Made by a program: the position numbers and the translations under genes
Notes under the pieces: generated by a model
Databases searched by the model: none
Seen by the model: only the letters and a program-made list of their open reading frames with translations
What the model was told of the DNA's origin: nothing
Shown here: positions 1 to 6,828 of the stretch, in pieces
Numbering within the stretch: the stretch's first letter is position 1
Layout of the letters: every line of letters starts with the position of its first letter
Assembly: GCA_021778785.1 (NCBI GenBank)
Contig: JAJYBX010000008.1
Coordinates: 1 to 16,591, forward strand
DNA from: Acidobacteriota bacterium
GTDB taxonomy: Bacteria > Acidobacteriota > Holophagae > Holophagales > Holophagaceae
Direction of reading: 5' to 3'
DNA length: 16,591 nt

Positions 1-1
1 G

Positions 2-1444
2 CGGGCCCGCTACCCACGGGCCGGCGAGCCCAACCCCGTGGCCCGGCTCGGCGTGGCGGACCTGGGCGGCCACACCACCTGGATGGACGATCCCTACCCC
101 GGCCAGGAGACCCTCATCGTCCAGGTGGGCTGGGGTCCCGAAGGGAACCTGCTGGCCAGCTACCAGGACCGCATCCAGCGCTGGCTGGACCTGCGCCGCT
201 TCGAGGGCGCCGCCTCGAAGGCCGTGATCCATGAGCAGGGCCCGACCTGGCAGGAGCGCCTGCCCCTGCCGGTCTTCCTGAAGGACGGCGGCTTCCTGTG
301 GGAATCGGACCGCACGGGCCGCCACCACCTCTACCGCTACGCCGCAGACGGCCGGCTCGTCGGTCCCGTGACGTCCGGCCCCTGGGATGTCCGCGCCTTC
401 CTCGGCGTGGATCCCCAGGGCCGCCACGCCTACTTCGAGGCCACGGAGCGCGGCCCCATCGACCTGGACGCCTACCGCATCGGCCTCGGCGGGAAGGGCC
501 TGACGCGCCTGACGGAACGCCCCGGCACCCACCAGGTCCGCTTCAACAAGGCCTTCACCGCCTTCCTCGACACCTGGAGCGACATCCACACGCCGCCCCA
601 GCAGGCCCTCTGCGACGCCACGGGAAAGCAGCTCCGCGTCCTCCAGGCCAACCCCGCCACGGCCTGGAAGGCCCTGGACCTGGGCCCGGTCAGCTTCCAG
701 ACCGTGAAGACCCGCGACGGCTTCCCCATGGCGACGATGCTGGTGAAGCCCACGGGTTTCGATCCTGCGAAGAAGTATCCGGTGTTCCAGTACATCTACG
801 GCGGCCCCGGCGCGCAGGTGGTTCGCGACGCCTGGAACCCCCAGATGCCCTGGTTCCAGTTCCTGGCCCAGCACGGCATCGCCGTGTGGCTGTGCGACAA
901 CCGCAGCGCCTCGGCCCAGGGCCTGGCCAGCGCCTGGGGCATCTACCGCAACCTGGGCGCCCAGGAGCTGCAGGACCAGCTGGACGGTCTGGCCTGGCTG
1001 AAGGCCCAGGGCTGGGCGGACATGGAGCGCGTCTGCCTGGACGGCTGGAGCTACGGCGGCTTCATGACGTCGTACGCCCTCACCCACAGCACGGCCTGGA
1101 AGCTGGGCATCGTGGGCGCCCCCGTCACCGACTGGCACCTCTACGACAGCATCTACACCGAGCGCTACATGGGCCTGCCCGCGGACAACCAGGAAGGCTA
1201 CGCGACCAGCTCCGTGGTGAAGGCCGCCGCGAACCTGCACGGGAAGCTCCTGCTCCTGCACGGCACCCTGGATGACAACGTGCACCCCCAGAACACCATC
1301 GAGCTGCTCGACGCGATCCAGAAGGCGGCCCTGCCCACGCCCCCGCTGATCCTGCTGCCCGGCTCGGACCACAGCCCCCGCGCCCCCCAGCACGGCTGGG
1401 CCCGCTTCCAGGCCATGTGGGACTTCCTGTCGGCGAACCTCTAG
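2..1444 (+). CDS. Dipeptidyl peptidase IV-type serine peptidase (family S9), 5'-truncated
   Basis: The frame is open from base 2, so the gene starts outside the window. The GTG at 38 is only the first start-like codon, and the codons before it still match the family (YPRAGEPNP just ahead of VARLGV). The visible part is the end of the DPPIV_N beta-propeller, with the hallmark stretch LWESDRTGRHHLYRY followed by TSGPWDV, and then the alpha/beta-hydrolase domain. Numbering from the GTG, the catalytic triad is intact and in S9 order: Ser338 in GWSYGG, Asp412 in HGTLDDNVH and His445 in GSDHS. Such enzymes remove X-Pro or X-Ala dipeptides from peptide N-termini, usually in the periplasm or at the cell surface. 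The signal region is not visible, so location is inferred. The stop TAG lies one base from the stop of the convergent POT transporter, a natural partner for dipeptide use. A broader-specificity S9 aminopeptidase is possible. Confidence 0.93.
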   Translation, partial: RARYPRAGEPNPVARLGVADLGGHTTWMDDPYPGQETLIVQVGWGPEGNLLASYQDRIQRWLDLRRFEGAASKAVIHEQGPTWQERLPLPVFLKDGGFLWESDRTGRHHLYRYAADGRLVGPVTSGPWDVRAFLGVDPQGRHAYFEATERGPIDLDAYRIGLGGKGLTRLTERPGTHQVRFNKAFTAFLDTWSDIHTPPQQALCDATGKQLRVLQANPATAWKALDLGPVSFQTVKTRDGFPMATMLVKPTGFDPAKKYPVFQYIYGGPGAQVVRDAWNPQMPWFQFLAQHGIAVWLCDNRSASAQGLASAWGIYRNLGAQELQDQLDGLAWLKAQGWADMERVCLDGWSYGGFMTSYALTHSTAWKLGIVGAPVTDWHLYDSIYTERYMGLPADNQEGYATSSVVKAAANLHGKLLLLHGTLDDNVHPQNTIELLDAIQKAALPTPPLILLPGSDHSPRAPQHGWARFQAMWDFLSANL

Positions 1445-1445
1445 A

Positions 1446-2735
1446 TCAGGCGTCCACCCCGCGCGGGGAGGACCCCTCTCCACTCGCGGACAGCCACCGG
1501 TCGTAGATCCACAACAGCACGGCCGTGAGCACGCCGACGCCGATGATCGTCCAGAGCATGCCGGTCGGCCGGTGCTCCACTTCGCCGAAGTGGTGCATCA
1601 GCTTCCCGCCGAACCAGCCCCCGATGAACGATCCCAGTCCGATGGGCAGGAACGCGAACCCCATGTAGGTGCCCTGCTGCCCGGGGGGAGCGAGGCGCGA
1701 GATGTACTCGTAATAGCGCGGCGACTGGACGATCTCCCCGAGGGCGACGCAGATGAGGGTGATGATCACCCCCGTCACGGTCGGCTTGAAGATCAGCACG
1801 ATCCAGGCCAGGGAGGACATGAGGGTCCCGAGCGTGACCGCCTTCACGGAGGCGATCTTCTGCGTGACCAGGTTGATCAGAACCGTCAGCAGGATCACCA
1901 CGAGGGGACCCGTCATCAGCAGAAGCTCCGTATCCGCCTTGGGGTCGATGTACTTCACCACGTACAGGGGCAGCGTGATGAACTCCTGCCAGTACACCAC
2001 CCAGTAGCCCGTGAAGATCACCAGGAACAACATGAACTTCGGGTTCGAGACCACGGTGATGAAGTTCCTGCCCGTCTCCTTCAGGGAGGGGGGTGGCGCG
2101 TCGCTCTCCTTGCGGGGCTCCTTGAACATCAGGAGGACGGCGAAGAACATCAGGAACACGCTGACAGCAGCGACGCGGAAAACGTTCTCGACGCTCATGT
2201 GCCGGTGGACATACGACGCGACAAAGGGACCAGCGGCGCCCCCGATGTTCACCAGCGTGTAATAGATCGAGTAGCCAATCGATCTGACGTTTTCCCTGGA
2301 CGCCCTCGCCGTGGTGCCGACGACGGATGGCTTCACCAGGGCGATGCCGAGGGCCGGCAGCATCAGCAGGAACGTGACCAGCACGCCGAGCGGCACCGCG
2401 CCACGGATCGGCCCCATCCAGGCCGATCCCAGCGATCCCAGCAGGAAATAGGAGCAGGACAGGATCAGGTAGGCGAGGGAGAGCGCCCGGCGGAACCCGA
2501 GGCGATCTGCGATGGCCCCTCCGAAGGCCGCCAGGAACCAGACCAGCCCCCCGAACAATCCGGCCAGGCTGCTGGCATCCTGGGTCGGAAAGCCCAGCGA
2601 TTCATTCAGGTACCTGGCCAGAGAGGCGAAGGCGGCGTAGTAGGAGAGCCGCTCGAACAACTCGCTGACGTTCGCCACCCAGAAGGGGCGTTCGAATCCG
2701 TCGCGGATGTCGCGCAAGCGTCGAACCAGGCTCAA
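1446..2735 (-). CDS. POT/PTR-family proton-dependent oligopeptide transporter (MFS)
   Basis: This 429-residue, very hydrophobic protein has about twelve predicted membrane segments. Near the N-terminus it carries the POT signature ExxER followed by YY (E25, E28, R29, Y32-Y33 in SELFERLSYYAAF), which couples proton movement to di- or tripeptide uptake. The MFS loop A motif follows (GGAIADRLGFRR). It is rather short for the family, which usually exceeds 450 residues. The start is TTG at 2733-2735, chosen because a GGAGG lies four bases upstream (plus-strand CCTCC at 2740-2744) and no ATG fits. It converges with the S9 peptidase with a one-base gap, so peptide release and uptake sit side by side although on opposite strands. 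A generic MFS transporter is the alternative, but the ExxER-YY motif argues for POT. The substrate is inferred. Confidence 0.85.
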   Translation of the reverse strand: MSLVRRLRDIRDGFERPFWVANVSELFERLSYYAAFASLARYLNESLGFPTQDASSLAGLFGGLVWFLAAFGGAIADRLGFRRALSLAYLILSCSYFLLGSLGSAWMGPIRGAVPLGVLVTFLLMLPALGIALVKPSVVGTTARASRENVRSIGYSIYYTLVNIGGAAGPFVASYVHRHMSVENVFRVAAVSVFLMFFAVLLMFKEPRKESDAPPPSLKETGRNFITVVSNPKFMLFLVIFTGYWVVYWQEFITLPLYVVKYIDPKADTELLLMTGPLVVILLTVLINLVTQKIASVKAVTLGTLMSSLAWIVLIFKPTVTGVIITLICVALGEIVQSPRYYEYISRLAPPGQQGTYMGFAFLPIGLGSFIGGWFGGKLMHHFGEVEHRPTGMLWTIIGVGVLTAVLLWIYDRWLSASGEGSSPRGVDA

Positions 2736-2760
2736 GGTGCCTCCAGGGAAAGGATGATGA

Positions 2761-2874
2761 GCTTCGATCTTCCCGGGGAACCGGAGGCGGGGTCAACCCG
2801 TGCCCACCGTGGCGGCCCTGGTCCTGGCCCTGCTGACGCCGAGGGTCAAGCAGCTCATGGGCGGGGTGCGCTGA
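2761..2874 (+). pseudogene. Possible C-terminal remnant of a second POT/MFS transporter
   Basis: A stop at 2758-2760 opens a frame of 37 codons that ends with TGA at 2872-2874. From 2809 it reads as a short hydrophobic segment (VAALVLALL) followed by the basic tail TPRVKQLMGGVR. A last membrane helix followed by a tail of the form P-x-(V/I/L)-K-x-(L/M)-M-x-G-V-R/K is, from memory, how many Gram-negative POT transporters end. The frame stops three bases before the stop of the convergent CBS gene, as a genuine 3' end would. No upstream coding continues: the preceding bases are the leader of the minus-strand POT gene. The alternatives are a tiny membrane peptide starting at GTG 2800, whose GGAGG lies 12 bases away, or chance in GC-rich DNA. 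I infer replacement or deletion of an older transporter gene. Confidence 0.33.
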
Positions 2875-2877
2875 CCC

Positions 2878-3309
2878 CTACTTGCAGTTGCCGGAGGCCC
2901 GGCAGAACTCCACCATGGCCCGCAGCATGTCGCCCACGGACATGATGCCCACCAGATGCCCCTCGTGGTCCACCACGCACAGGCCGTAGAGCTTATGGTC
3001 CAGGAAGAGCTGGGCGGCCACGCCCAGCTCCACGTCCGGCGTCACCGTGTGGGGGTGGTCGTTCATCACCTCCCGGACGGGGGTCTTGGACAGCAGGTAG
3101 TGGACCTCCCAGGTGTCCAGGGAGGTGGCCTTGCCGGGCGCGTAATCCTTCATCATCCGGTCGGTGACGAGCCCCACGAAGCGGCCCTTGTCCATCACCG
3201 GCAGGCGGCGGATGCCCTTCTCCCGCATCAGGTGGATGGCCTCGATCATCGAGGCGTCGGCCTCGATGGTGATGGGGTTCCGGGTCATCCACGTCTCGAC
3301 TTTGCTCAT
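2878..3309 (-). CDS. Two-CBS-domain protein (AcuB/IMPDH-type CBS pair)
   Basis: This 143-residue protein is almost entirely a Bateman module: CBS1 at about residues 4-55 (WMTRNPITIEADASM, then IRRLPV and GLVTD) and CBS2 at about 76-134 (VREVMNDHPHTVTPD, then GIMSVGDML). The linker KATSLDTWEVHYLLSK resembles the linker in AcuB-like proteins, but no ACT domain follows. CBS pairs bind adenosine ligands such as AMP or ATP and act as energy sensors. No partner domain is present, so it must act in trans. ATG at 3307-3309 has an excellent AAGGAG six bases upstream. The gene lies downstream of livF on the same strand with 110 structured bases between them, so it could be a tail gene of the liv operon or have its own promoter. 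Target and function are unknown. Confidence 0.88.
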   Translation of the reverse strand: MSKVETWMTRNPITIEADASMIEAIHLMREKGIRRLPVMDKGRFVGLVTDRMMKDYAPGKATSLDTWEVHYLLSKTPVREVMNDHPHTVTPDVELGVAAQLFLDHKLYGLCVVDHEGHLVGIMSVGDMLRAMVEFCRASGNCK

Positions 3310-3359
3310 GAGGGGCTCCTTAGGAGCCGTTGCGGAATCATCCTTCCATGGATCGGCAT
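3306..3359 (-). CDS. Possible 17-codon upstream ORF coupled to the CBS gene
   Basis: A short frame reads MPIHGRMIPQRLLRSPS and ends in a TGA that overlaps the ATG of the CBS gene as ATGA, a typical translational-coupling junction. An AGGAG lies ten bases before its ATG. The frame runs through the loop and 3' arm of the leader hairpin and across the Shine-Dalgarno sequence of the CBS gene, so a ribosome translating it would melt that structure. The peptide resembles nothing I know. It could be chance, because short frames are common. Confidence 0.3.
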   Translation of the reverse strand: MPIHGRMIPQRLLRSPS

Positions 3360-3374
3360 TCCGCTACGGCTCCT
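3313..3374 (-). promoter_or_regulatory. Leader hairpin abutting the Shine-Dalgarno of the CBS gene
   Basis: The plus-strand arms 3322-3338 and 3358-3374 are inverted repeats of 17 bases with one mismatch and a 19-base loop. In the minus-strand transcript the 5' arm begins AGGAGCC and the 3' arm ends GGCUCCU, immediately followed by AAGGAGCC, the ribosome binding site of the CBS gene. The 3' arm can therefore pair with the 5' arm, leaving the site free, or fold locally onto the site itself (GGCUC, loop CUAAG, GAGCC), half hiding it. No T tract follows, so it is not an intrinsic terminator. Mutually exclusive pairing of this kind is the layout of translational switches. No ligand or protein is evident. 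Confidence 0.5.
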
Positions 3375-3381
3375 GATGCCG

Positions 3382-3400
3382 TTCCCGCATCGGGCGGGAA
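3382..3400 (-). repeat. Small hairpin in the livF-CBS gap
   Basis: TTCCCGC (3382-3388) and GCGGGAA (3394-3400) form a perfect 7-bp stem with a 5-base loop, located 19 bases past the livF stop in the transcript direction. No T tract follows on either strand, so it may be an mRNA 3'-end stabiliser or a weak or Rho-assisted stop rather than a classical intrinsic terminator. Confidence 0.4.
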
Positions 3401-3419
3401 GGTGGGTTGTCACGACGGC

Positions 3420-4124
3420 TCACATTCCGAGGAATGCCTTCTTCACGTGCTCGTTGTCCAGCAGCTCCTGGCCCCCGCCGGTGAGCACCACACGGCCCGT
3501 CTCCATGACGTAGGCCCGGTGGGCGATGCGCAGGGACTGGTAGACGTTCTGCTCCACCAGGAGGATGGTGACGCCCTGCTTGTTGATGCCGGTGATGATG
3601 TCGAAGATGTTCTTCACCAGCAGCGGCGAGAGGCCCAGGGAGGGCTCGTCCAGCAGCAGCAGCCTGGGGTTGGCCATGAGCCCCCGGGCGATGGCCAGCA
3701 TCTGCTGCTCGCCTCCGGACATGGTTCCCCCCAGCTGCTTCTGCCGCTCCTGCAGGCGCGGGAAGAGGTCGAAGACCCACTCGATGTTCCGTTCCCGATC
3801 CTTCCGCGTGCCCTTGACGTAGGAGCCCATGCGGAGGTTCTCCATCACCGTCATCTCGGGGAAGATCCGGCGTCCCTCCGGCACCTGGACCAGGCCCAGC
3901 TCCACGACCCGATGGGAGGGCAGGCGCGAGAGATCCTGCCCGTCGAAGGTGAGGGTGCCGGAATCCGGCTTCACCAGCCGGGAGATGTTCTTCAGGGTGG
4001 TGGACTTCCCCGCCCCGTTGGCGCCCACGACGGTGACGATCTCACCCTCTTCCACCTGCAGGTCCACGTCCCAGAGGACCTTCAGATCGCCGTAGGAGAA
4101 GTTCAGCTTCTCGATCCTAAGCAT
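3420..4124 (-). CDS. livF: Liv-type ABC transporter ATP-binding protein LivF
   Basis: This is the second ATPase of a branched-chain-amino-acid-type (HAAT) importer, powering the LivHM channel from the cytoplasmic side. With the ATG at 4122-4124 it is 234 residues, the usual LivF length: Walker A GANGAGKS 34-41, VPEGRRIFPEMTV 81-93 (typical of LivF), signature MSGGEQQ 135-141, Walker B LLLLDE 155-160, and LLVEQN around 189, where LivF proteins carry Glu-Gln in place of the switch histidine. A GTG at 4131-4133 would add three residues, but MLRIEKLNF is the normal LivF beginning, so the ATG is preferred. The start overlaps the livG stop by eight bases, implying coupled translation as the last gene of the operon. 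Confidence 0.94.
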   Translation of the reverse strand: MLRIEKLNFSYGDLKVLWDVDLQVEEGEIVTVVGANGAGKSTTLKNISRLVKPDSGTLTFDGQDLSRLPSHRVVELGLVQVPEGRRIFPEMTVMENLRMGSYVKGTRKDRERNIEWVFDLFPRLQERQKQLGGTMSGGEQQMLAIARGLMANPRLLLLDEPSLGLSPLLVKNIFDIITGINKQGVTILLVEQNVYQSLRIAHRAYVMETGRVVLTGGGQELLDNEHVKKAFLGM

Positions 4125-4836
4125 GGCTCTCACCCAGGTAGGCGTCGATCACGTCCTGGTTGCTCACCACCTCCTGGGGGGTGCCCTCGGTCAGCTTCTC
4201 GCCCGAGGTGAGGACGACGATCCGGTCGGAAATGCGCATGATGGCCTTCATGTCGTGCTCGATGACCATCTGGGTGAGGCCGCGGGCCTTGATGTCCAGG
4301 ATGAGCTGGATGATCTCCTCGCTTTCGGCCGGGTTGAGGCCGCCCATGACCTCGTCCAGCAGCAGCAGCTTGGGACCGGTGGCCAGGGCCCGGGCCACTT
4401 CGAGCTTCTTGCGCTCGCCGATGGGAAGCCCCCCGGCGAGGAAGCCGGCCCGGTGTTCCATGCGGACGACCTTCAGCTGCTCCATGGCCATCTCCCGGGC
4501 CTTCCGCAGGGAGCTGGTGCGGGCCAGGGCGCCCACCATGACGTTGTCCACCACCGAGAGCTTGGCCAGGGGGCGGACCTTCTGCCAGGTGCGCACCATG
4601 CCCAGCTTGCAGACCCTGTCCGGCTGGAGGCCGTTCATCCGGCGCCCGTCGAAGACCACTTCGCCCTTGGAGGGCGGGTAGTAGCCCGTGATGCAGTTGA
4701 AGAGCGTGGTCTTCCCCGCGCCGTTGGGGCCGATGAGCCCCATGATGCTGCCGGCCTCCACGTCGAAGGACACATCGGCATTGGCGGCCAGGCCCCCGAA
4801 GAACTTGCTGACGTGGCTGATCTCCAGCATGGCCAT
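4117..4836 (-). CDS. livG: Liv-type ABC transporter ATP-binding protein LivG
   Basis: This is the first ATPase of the Liv importer, 239 residues. Motifs: Walker A GPNGAGKT 36-43, Q-loop Gln85 in RTWQKVRPL, Walker B LLLLDE 157-162 followed by VMGGLNPAE, and switch histidine His194 in VIEHDM. The signature is divergent, GLPIGERKKLEVARAL, where LivG usually has LSYGQQR-like sequence; this is seen in some LivG subgroups. GLNPAE after the Walker B is characteristic of LivG. ATG at 4834-4836 overlaps the livM stop by one base (TGATG) and is preceded by a strong AAGGAGG seven bases upstream, lying inside the end of livM. It pairs with LivF on the membrane permeases. Confidence 0.94.
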   Translation of the reverse strand: MAMLEISHVSKFFGGLAANADVSFDVEAGSIMGLIGPNGAGKTTLFNCITGYYPPSKGEVVFDGRRMNGLQPDRVCKLGMVRTWQKVRPLAKLSVVDNVMVGALARTSSLRKAREMAMEQLKVVRMEHRAGFLAGGLPIGERKKLEVARALATGPKLLLLDEVMGGLNPAESEEIIQLILDIKARGLTQMVIEHDMKAIMRISDRIVVLTSGEKLTEGTPQEVVSNQDVIDAYLGESHA

Positions 4837-5885
4837 CAGACCGCCTCCTTCCTGCGGCGGGAGGCGAGCTTCTTCACGAAGCCCATGATGCCCTCCGGCA
4901 TGAAGAGGATCACCAGCACCACGAGGATGCCGTAGAGCAGCACGTGGGCGTGGGCCAGGTTCTCCTTGAGGAACTGGCCGGTGCGGGAGTCGGCGCTGAC
5001 CAGCCCGGACTTCACCAGCAGGTCGGTGATCAGGTTGCTCCGCAGGGCCTCGGAGAGGGGCACCAGCACCAGGGAACCCAGCACCGGTCCGTAGAGGGTG
5101 CCCATGCCGCCGATGATGGCGATGAGCATGATCTGGACCGAGAGATCCAGGCCCAGCACCGTCGGCGGGTCCACGAAACCCACGTAGATGCCGTAGAAAC
5201 TCCCGGCCAGGGCGGTCAGCACGGCCGAGATCACCAGACCGATGTTCTTGTACCGGGCGATGGGGATGCCCAGCGAATGGGCGGCGTCCTGGTCCTCCCG
5301 GATGGCCTGGAAGTAGTAGCCCAGCTTGGAGCGTTCGATGCCCCAGGTGACGAGGAGGGTGAGGAGGGCCAAGGCCAGGCCGAGGTAGTAGAAGGGCACC
5401 TTCGTCATGAAGTCGGTCACCACCCGTTCGCCGATCTTGAAGGGCGGCAGGTCGGTGACGAGGATGCCCTCGGCCCCATTGGTGAGCCCCGTGAGGTTGA
5501 TGGCCGACAGGCGCATGATCTCCGCCACGGCGATGGAGGCCAGGACGAAGTAGGGGCCGCGCAACCGGAAGCAGATGCTCCCGATGACGAGCGCCACGAC
5601 AATCACCGCGGCCACGCCGGCCCAGACGCCGAACCAGGGGGCGATGCCCTTGGCCTGCAGGAGCATCATGGTGGTGTAGGCGCCCACGCCGAAGTAGGCG
5701 GCATGGCCCACGGAATGCTGACCGGTGTAGCCGCCCAGGATGTTCCAGCTCTCGCCCTGGGAGATGCTCAGGAAGAGCAGGATCATCATGTGCAGGGCGT
5801 AGGGATTGTCCACGTACCGGGGCAGGGCCAGGAGGCCGCCCACGATAACGAGGAAAGCCGCGGCCCTGGGGAGGGTCTTCATCAT
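4836..5885 (-). CDS. livM: Liv-type ABC transporter permease LivM
   Basis: This inner-membrane permease of 349 residues has many hydrophobic segments. Family landmarks are WNILGGYTGQHSVGHAAYFG near residue 50, LRGPYFVLASIAVAEIMRL around 110-130, the cytoplasmic ATPase-contact loop IREDQDAAHSLGI and the late motif IIGGMGTLYGPVLGS. The start is a double ATG at 5880-5885. The first has GAGGAG six bases upstream and the second nine, so either may be used. It begins ten bases after the livH stop. With LivH it forms the transmembrane channel that receives cargo from the periplasmic binding protein. Substrate class is uncertain (see livK). Confidence 0.94.
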   Translation of the reverse strand: MMKTLPRAAAFLVIVGGLLALPRYVDNPYALHMMILLFLSISQGESWNILGGYTGQHSVGHAAYFGVGAYTTMMLLQAKGIAPWFGVWAGVAAVIVVALVIGSICFRLRGPYFVLASIAVAEIMRLSAINLTGLTNGAEGILVTDLPPFKIGERVVTDFMTKVPFYYLGLALALLTLLVTWGIERSKLGYYFQAIREDQDAAHSLGIPIARYKNIGLVISAVLTALAGSFYGIYVGFVDPPTVLGLDLSVQIMLIAIIGGMGTLYGPVLGSLVLVPLSEALRSNLITDLLVKSGLVSADSRTGQFLKENLAHAHVLLYGILVVLVILFMPEGIMGFVKKLASRRRKEAV

Positions 5886-5895
5886 GGCCGGCTCC

Positions 5896-6765
5896 TCAGG
5901 TCCGCGACTTGCCCATCAGGCCCGAGGGCTTGAGAAGCAGCACCAGGAGGAAGAGGACGAACACCACCACGTCCTTCCACCCGGAGGAGATGTAGGCGGC
6001 GCTCATGGACTCGGTGATGCCGATGAGCACCCCGCCGAGGGTGGCGCCCACCACGCTGCCCATGCCGCCCAGCACCGTGATGACGAAGGCCTTGAGGGTG
6101 AACACGCTGCCCACCTGGGGGAAGATGTAGTAGGTCGGGGAAATGAGGGCTCCAGCCGTTCCCGCCAGGGCGGACCCCAGGCCGAAGGCGATGATGGACA
6201 TCCGCTTCACGTTGATGCCCATGAGCTGGGCCGCCTCGCGGTCCTGGGCCGTGGCCCGGATGGCCTGGCCCGTGTCCGTCTTCAGCAGGAACCAGTAGAG
6301 CACCGCGGTGATGACCGCGGTGATGAGGAAGGAGACCAGCAGGGGCCAGGATACCGACACGCCGCCGCCGACCTGGATGGTGGAGGAGGAGTACGACGTG
6401 GTGATGATCTTGTAGTCGGAGGTGAAGATCAGCATCACCGTGTTGCTCATGATGAGGCCGAGACCGATGGTCAGCAGGATCTGGTTCTGCGCCACCGCGT
6501 TCAGCACCCGGTTGATGAACACCTTCTGGAGGAAGCCCCCGAAGAGGAACATCAGCGGGAAGCTGATCAGCACCGACACGAAGGGGTCGATGCCGGCGAA
6601 GGTGAAGAGGATGTAGGTGAGGTACATCCCGACCATCAGGATGTCGCCATGGCCGAAGTTGATCACCCGCATCACGCCGAAGATGAGCGTCAGGCCGATG
6701 CCGATGAGCGCGTACACCCCGCCGATGAGGATGCCGCTGATGAGGGATTGCAGGAAGACAGCCAT
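5896..6765 (-). CDS. livH: Liv-type ABC transporter permease LivH
   Basis: This inner-membrane permease of 289 residues is typical of LivH. The N-terminal hallmark GGVYALIGIGLTLIFGVMRV is followed by NFGHGD (residues 15-41), with the ATPase-contact loop IRATAQDREAAQLMGINVKR in the middle and VLGGMGSVVGATLGG near the end. ATG at 6763-6765 is the only start in a sensible position. Its GAGGAG lies twelve bases upstream, longer than in the neighbouring genes, which may lower expression. The gene follows livK after a 63-base gap that holds a perfect hairpin. Confidence 0.94.
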   Translation of the reverse strand: MAVFLQSLISGILIGGVYALIGIGLTLIFGVMRVINFGHGDILMVGMYLTYILFTFAGIDPFVSVLISFPLMFLFGGFLQKVFINRVLNAVAQNQILLTIGLGLIMSNTVMLIFTSDYKIITTSYSSSTIQVGGGVSVSWPLLVSFLITAVITAVLYWFLLKTDTGQAIRATAQDREAAQLMGINVKRMSIIAFGLGSALAGTAGALISPTYYIFPQVGSVFTLKAFVITVLGGMGSVVGATLGGVLIGITESMSAAYISSGWKDVVVFVLFLLVLLLKPSGLMGKSRT

Positions 6766-6792
6766 GGCGACGCGCCACTCCTCACGAAACGG

Positions 6793-6816
6793 CCGGGGCG
6801 CCCGTGGGCGCCCCGG
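6793..6816 (-). promoter_or_regulatory. Perfect 10-bp GC hairpin between livK and livH
   Basis: CCGGGGCGCC (6793-6802) and GGCGCCCCGG (6807-6816) form a perfect stem with a four-base loop, 12 bases downstream of the livK stop. In the transcript direction only a short TTT follows. Hairpins at this spot in binding-protein operons usually stop part of the transcripts or protect the binding-protein message from decay, giving more binding protein than permease. That role is inferred here. Confidence 0.6.
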
Positions 6817-6828
6817 TCCCGGGTTCCG

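Noticed and set aside
1457..1468. Palindrome CCCCGCGCGGGG near the convergent stops as a bidirectional terminator
   Set aside because: It lies inside the POT coding end, allows no proper loop and has no T tract on either side.
1572..2945. A 457-codon + strand frame opposite the POT transporter
   Set aside because: Composition is typical of a GC-rich shadow frame. The minus-strand protein has the POT signature and a good ribosome binding site.
4125..4133. An upstream GTG start for livF
   Set aside because: It has no better ribosome binding site, and MLRIEKLNF from the ATG is the standard LivF beginning.
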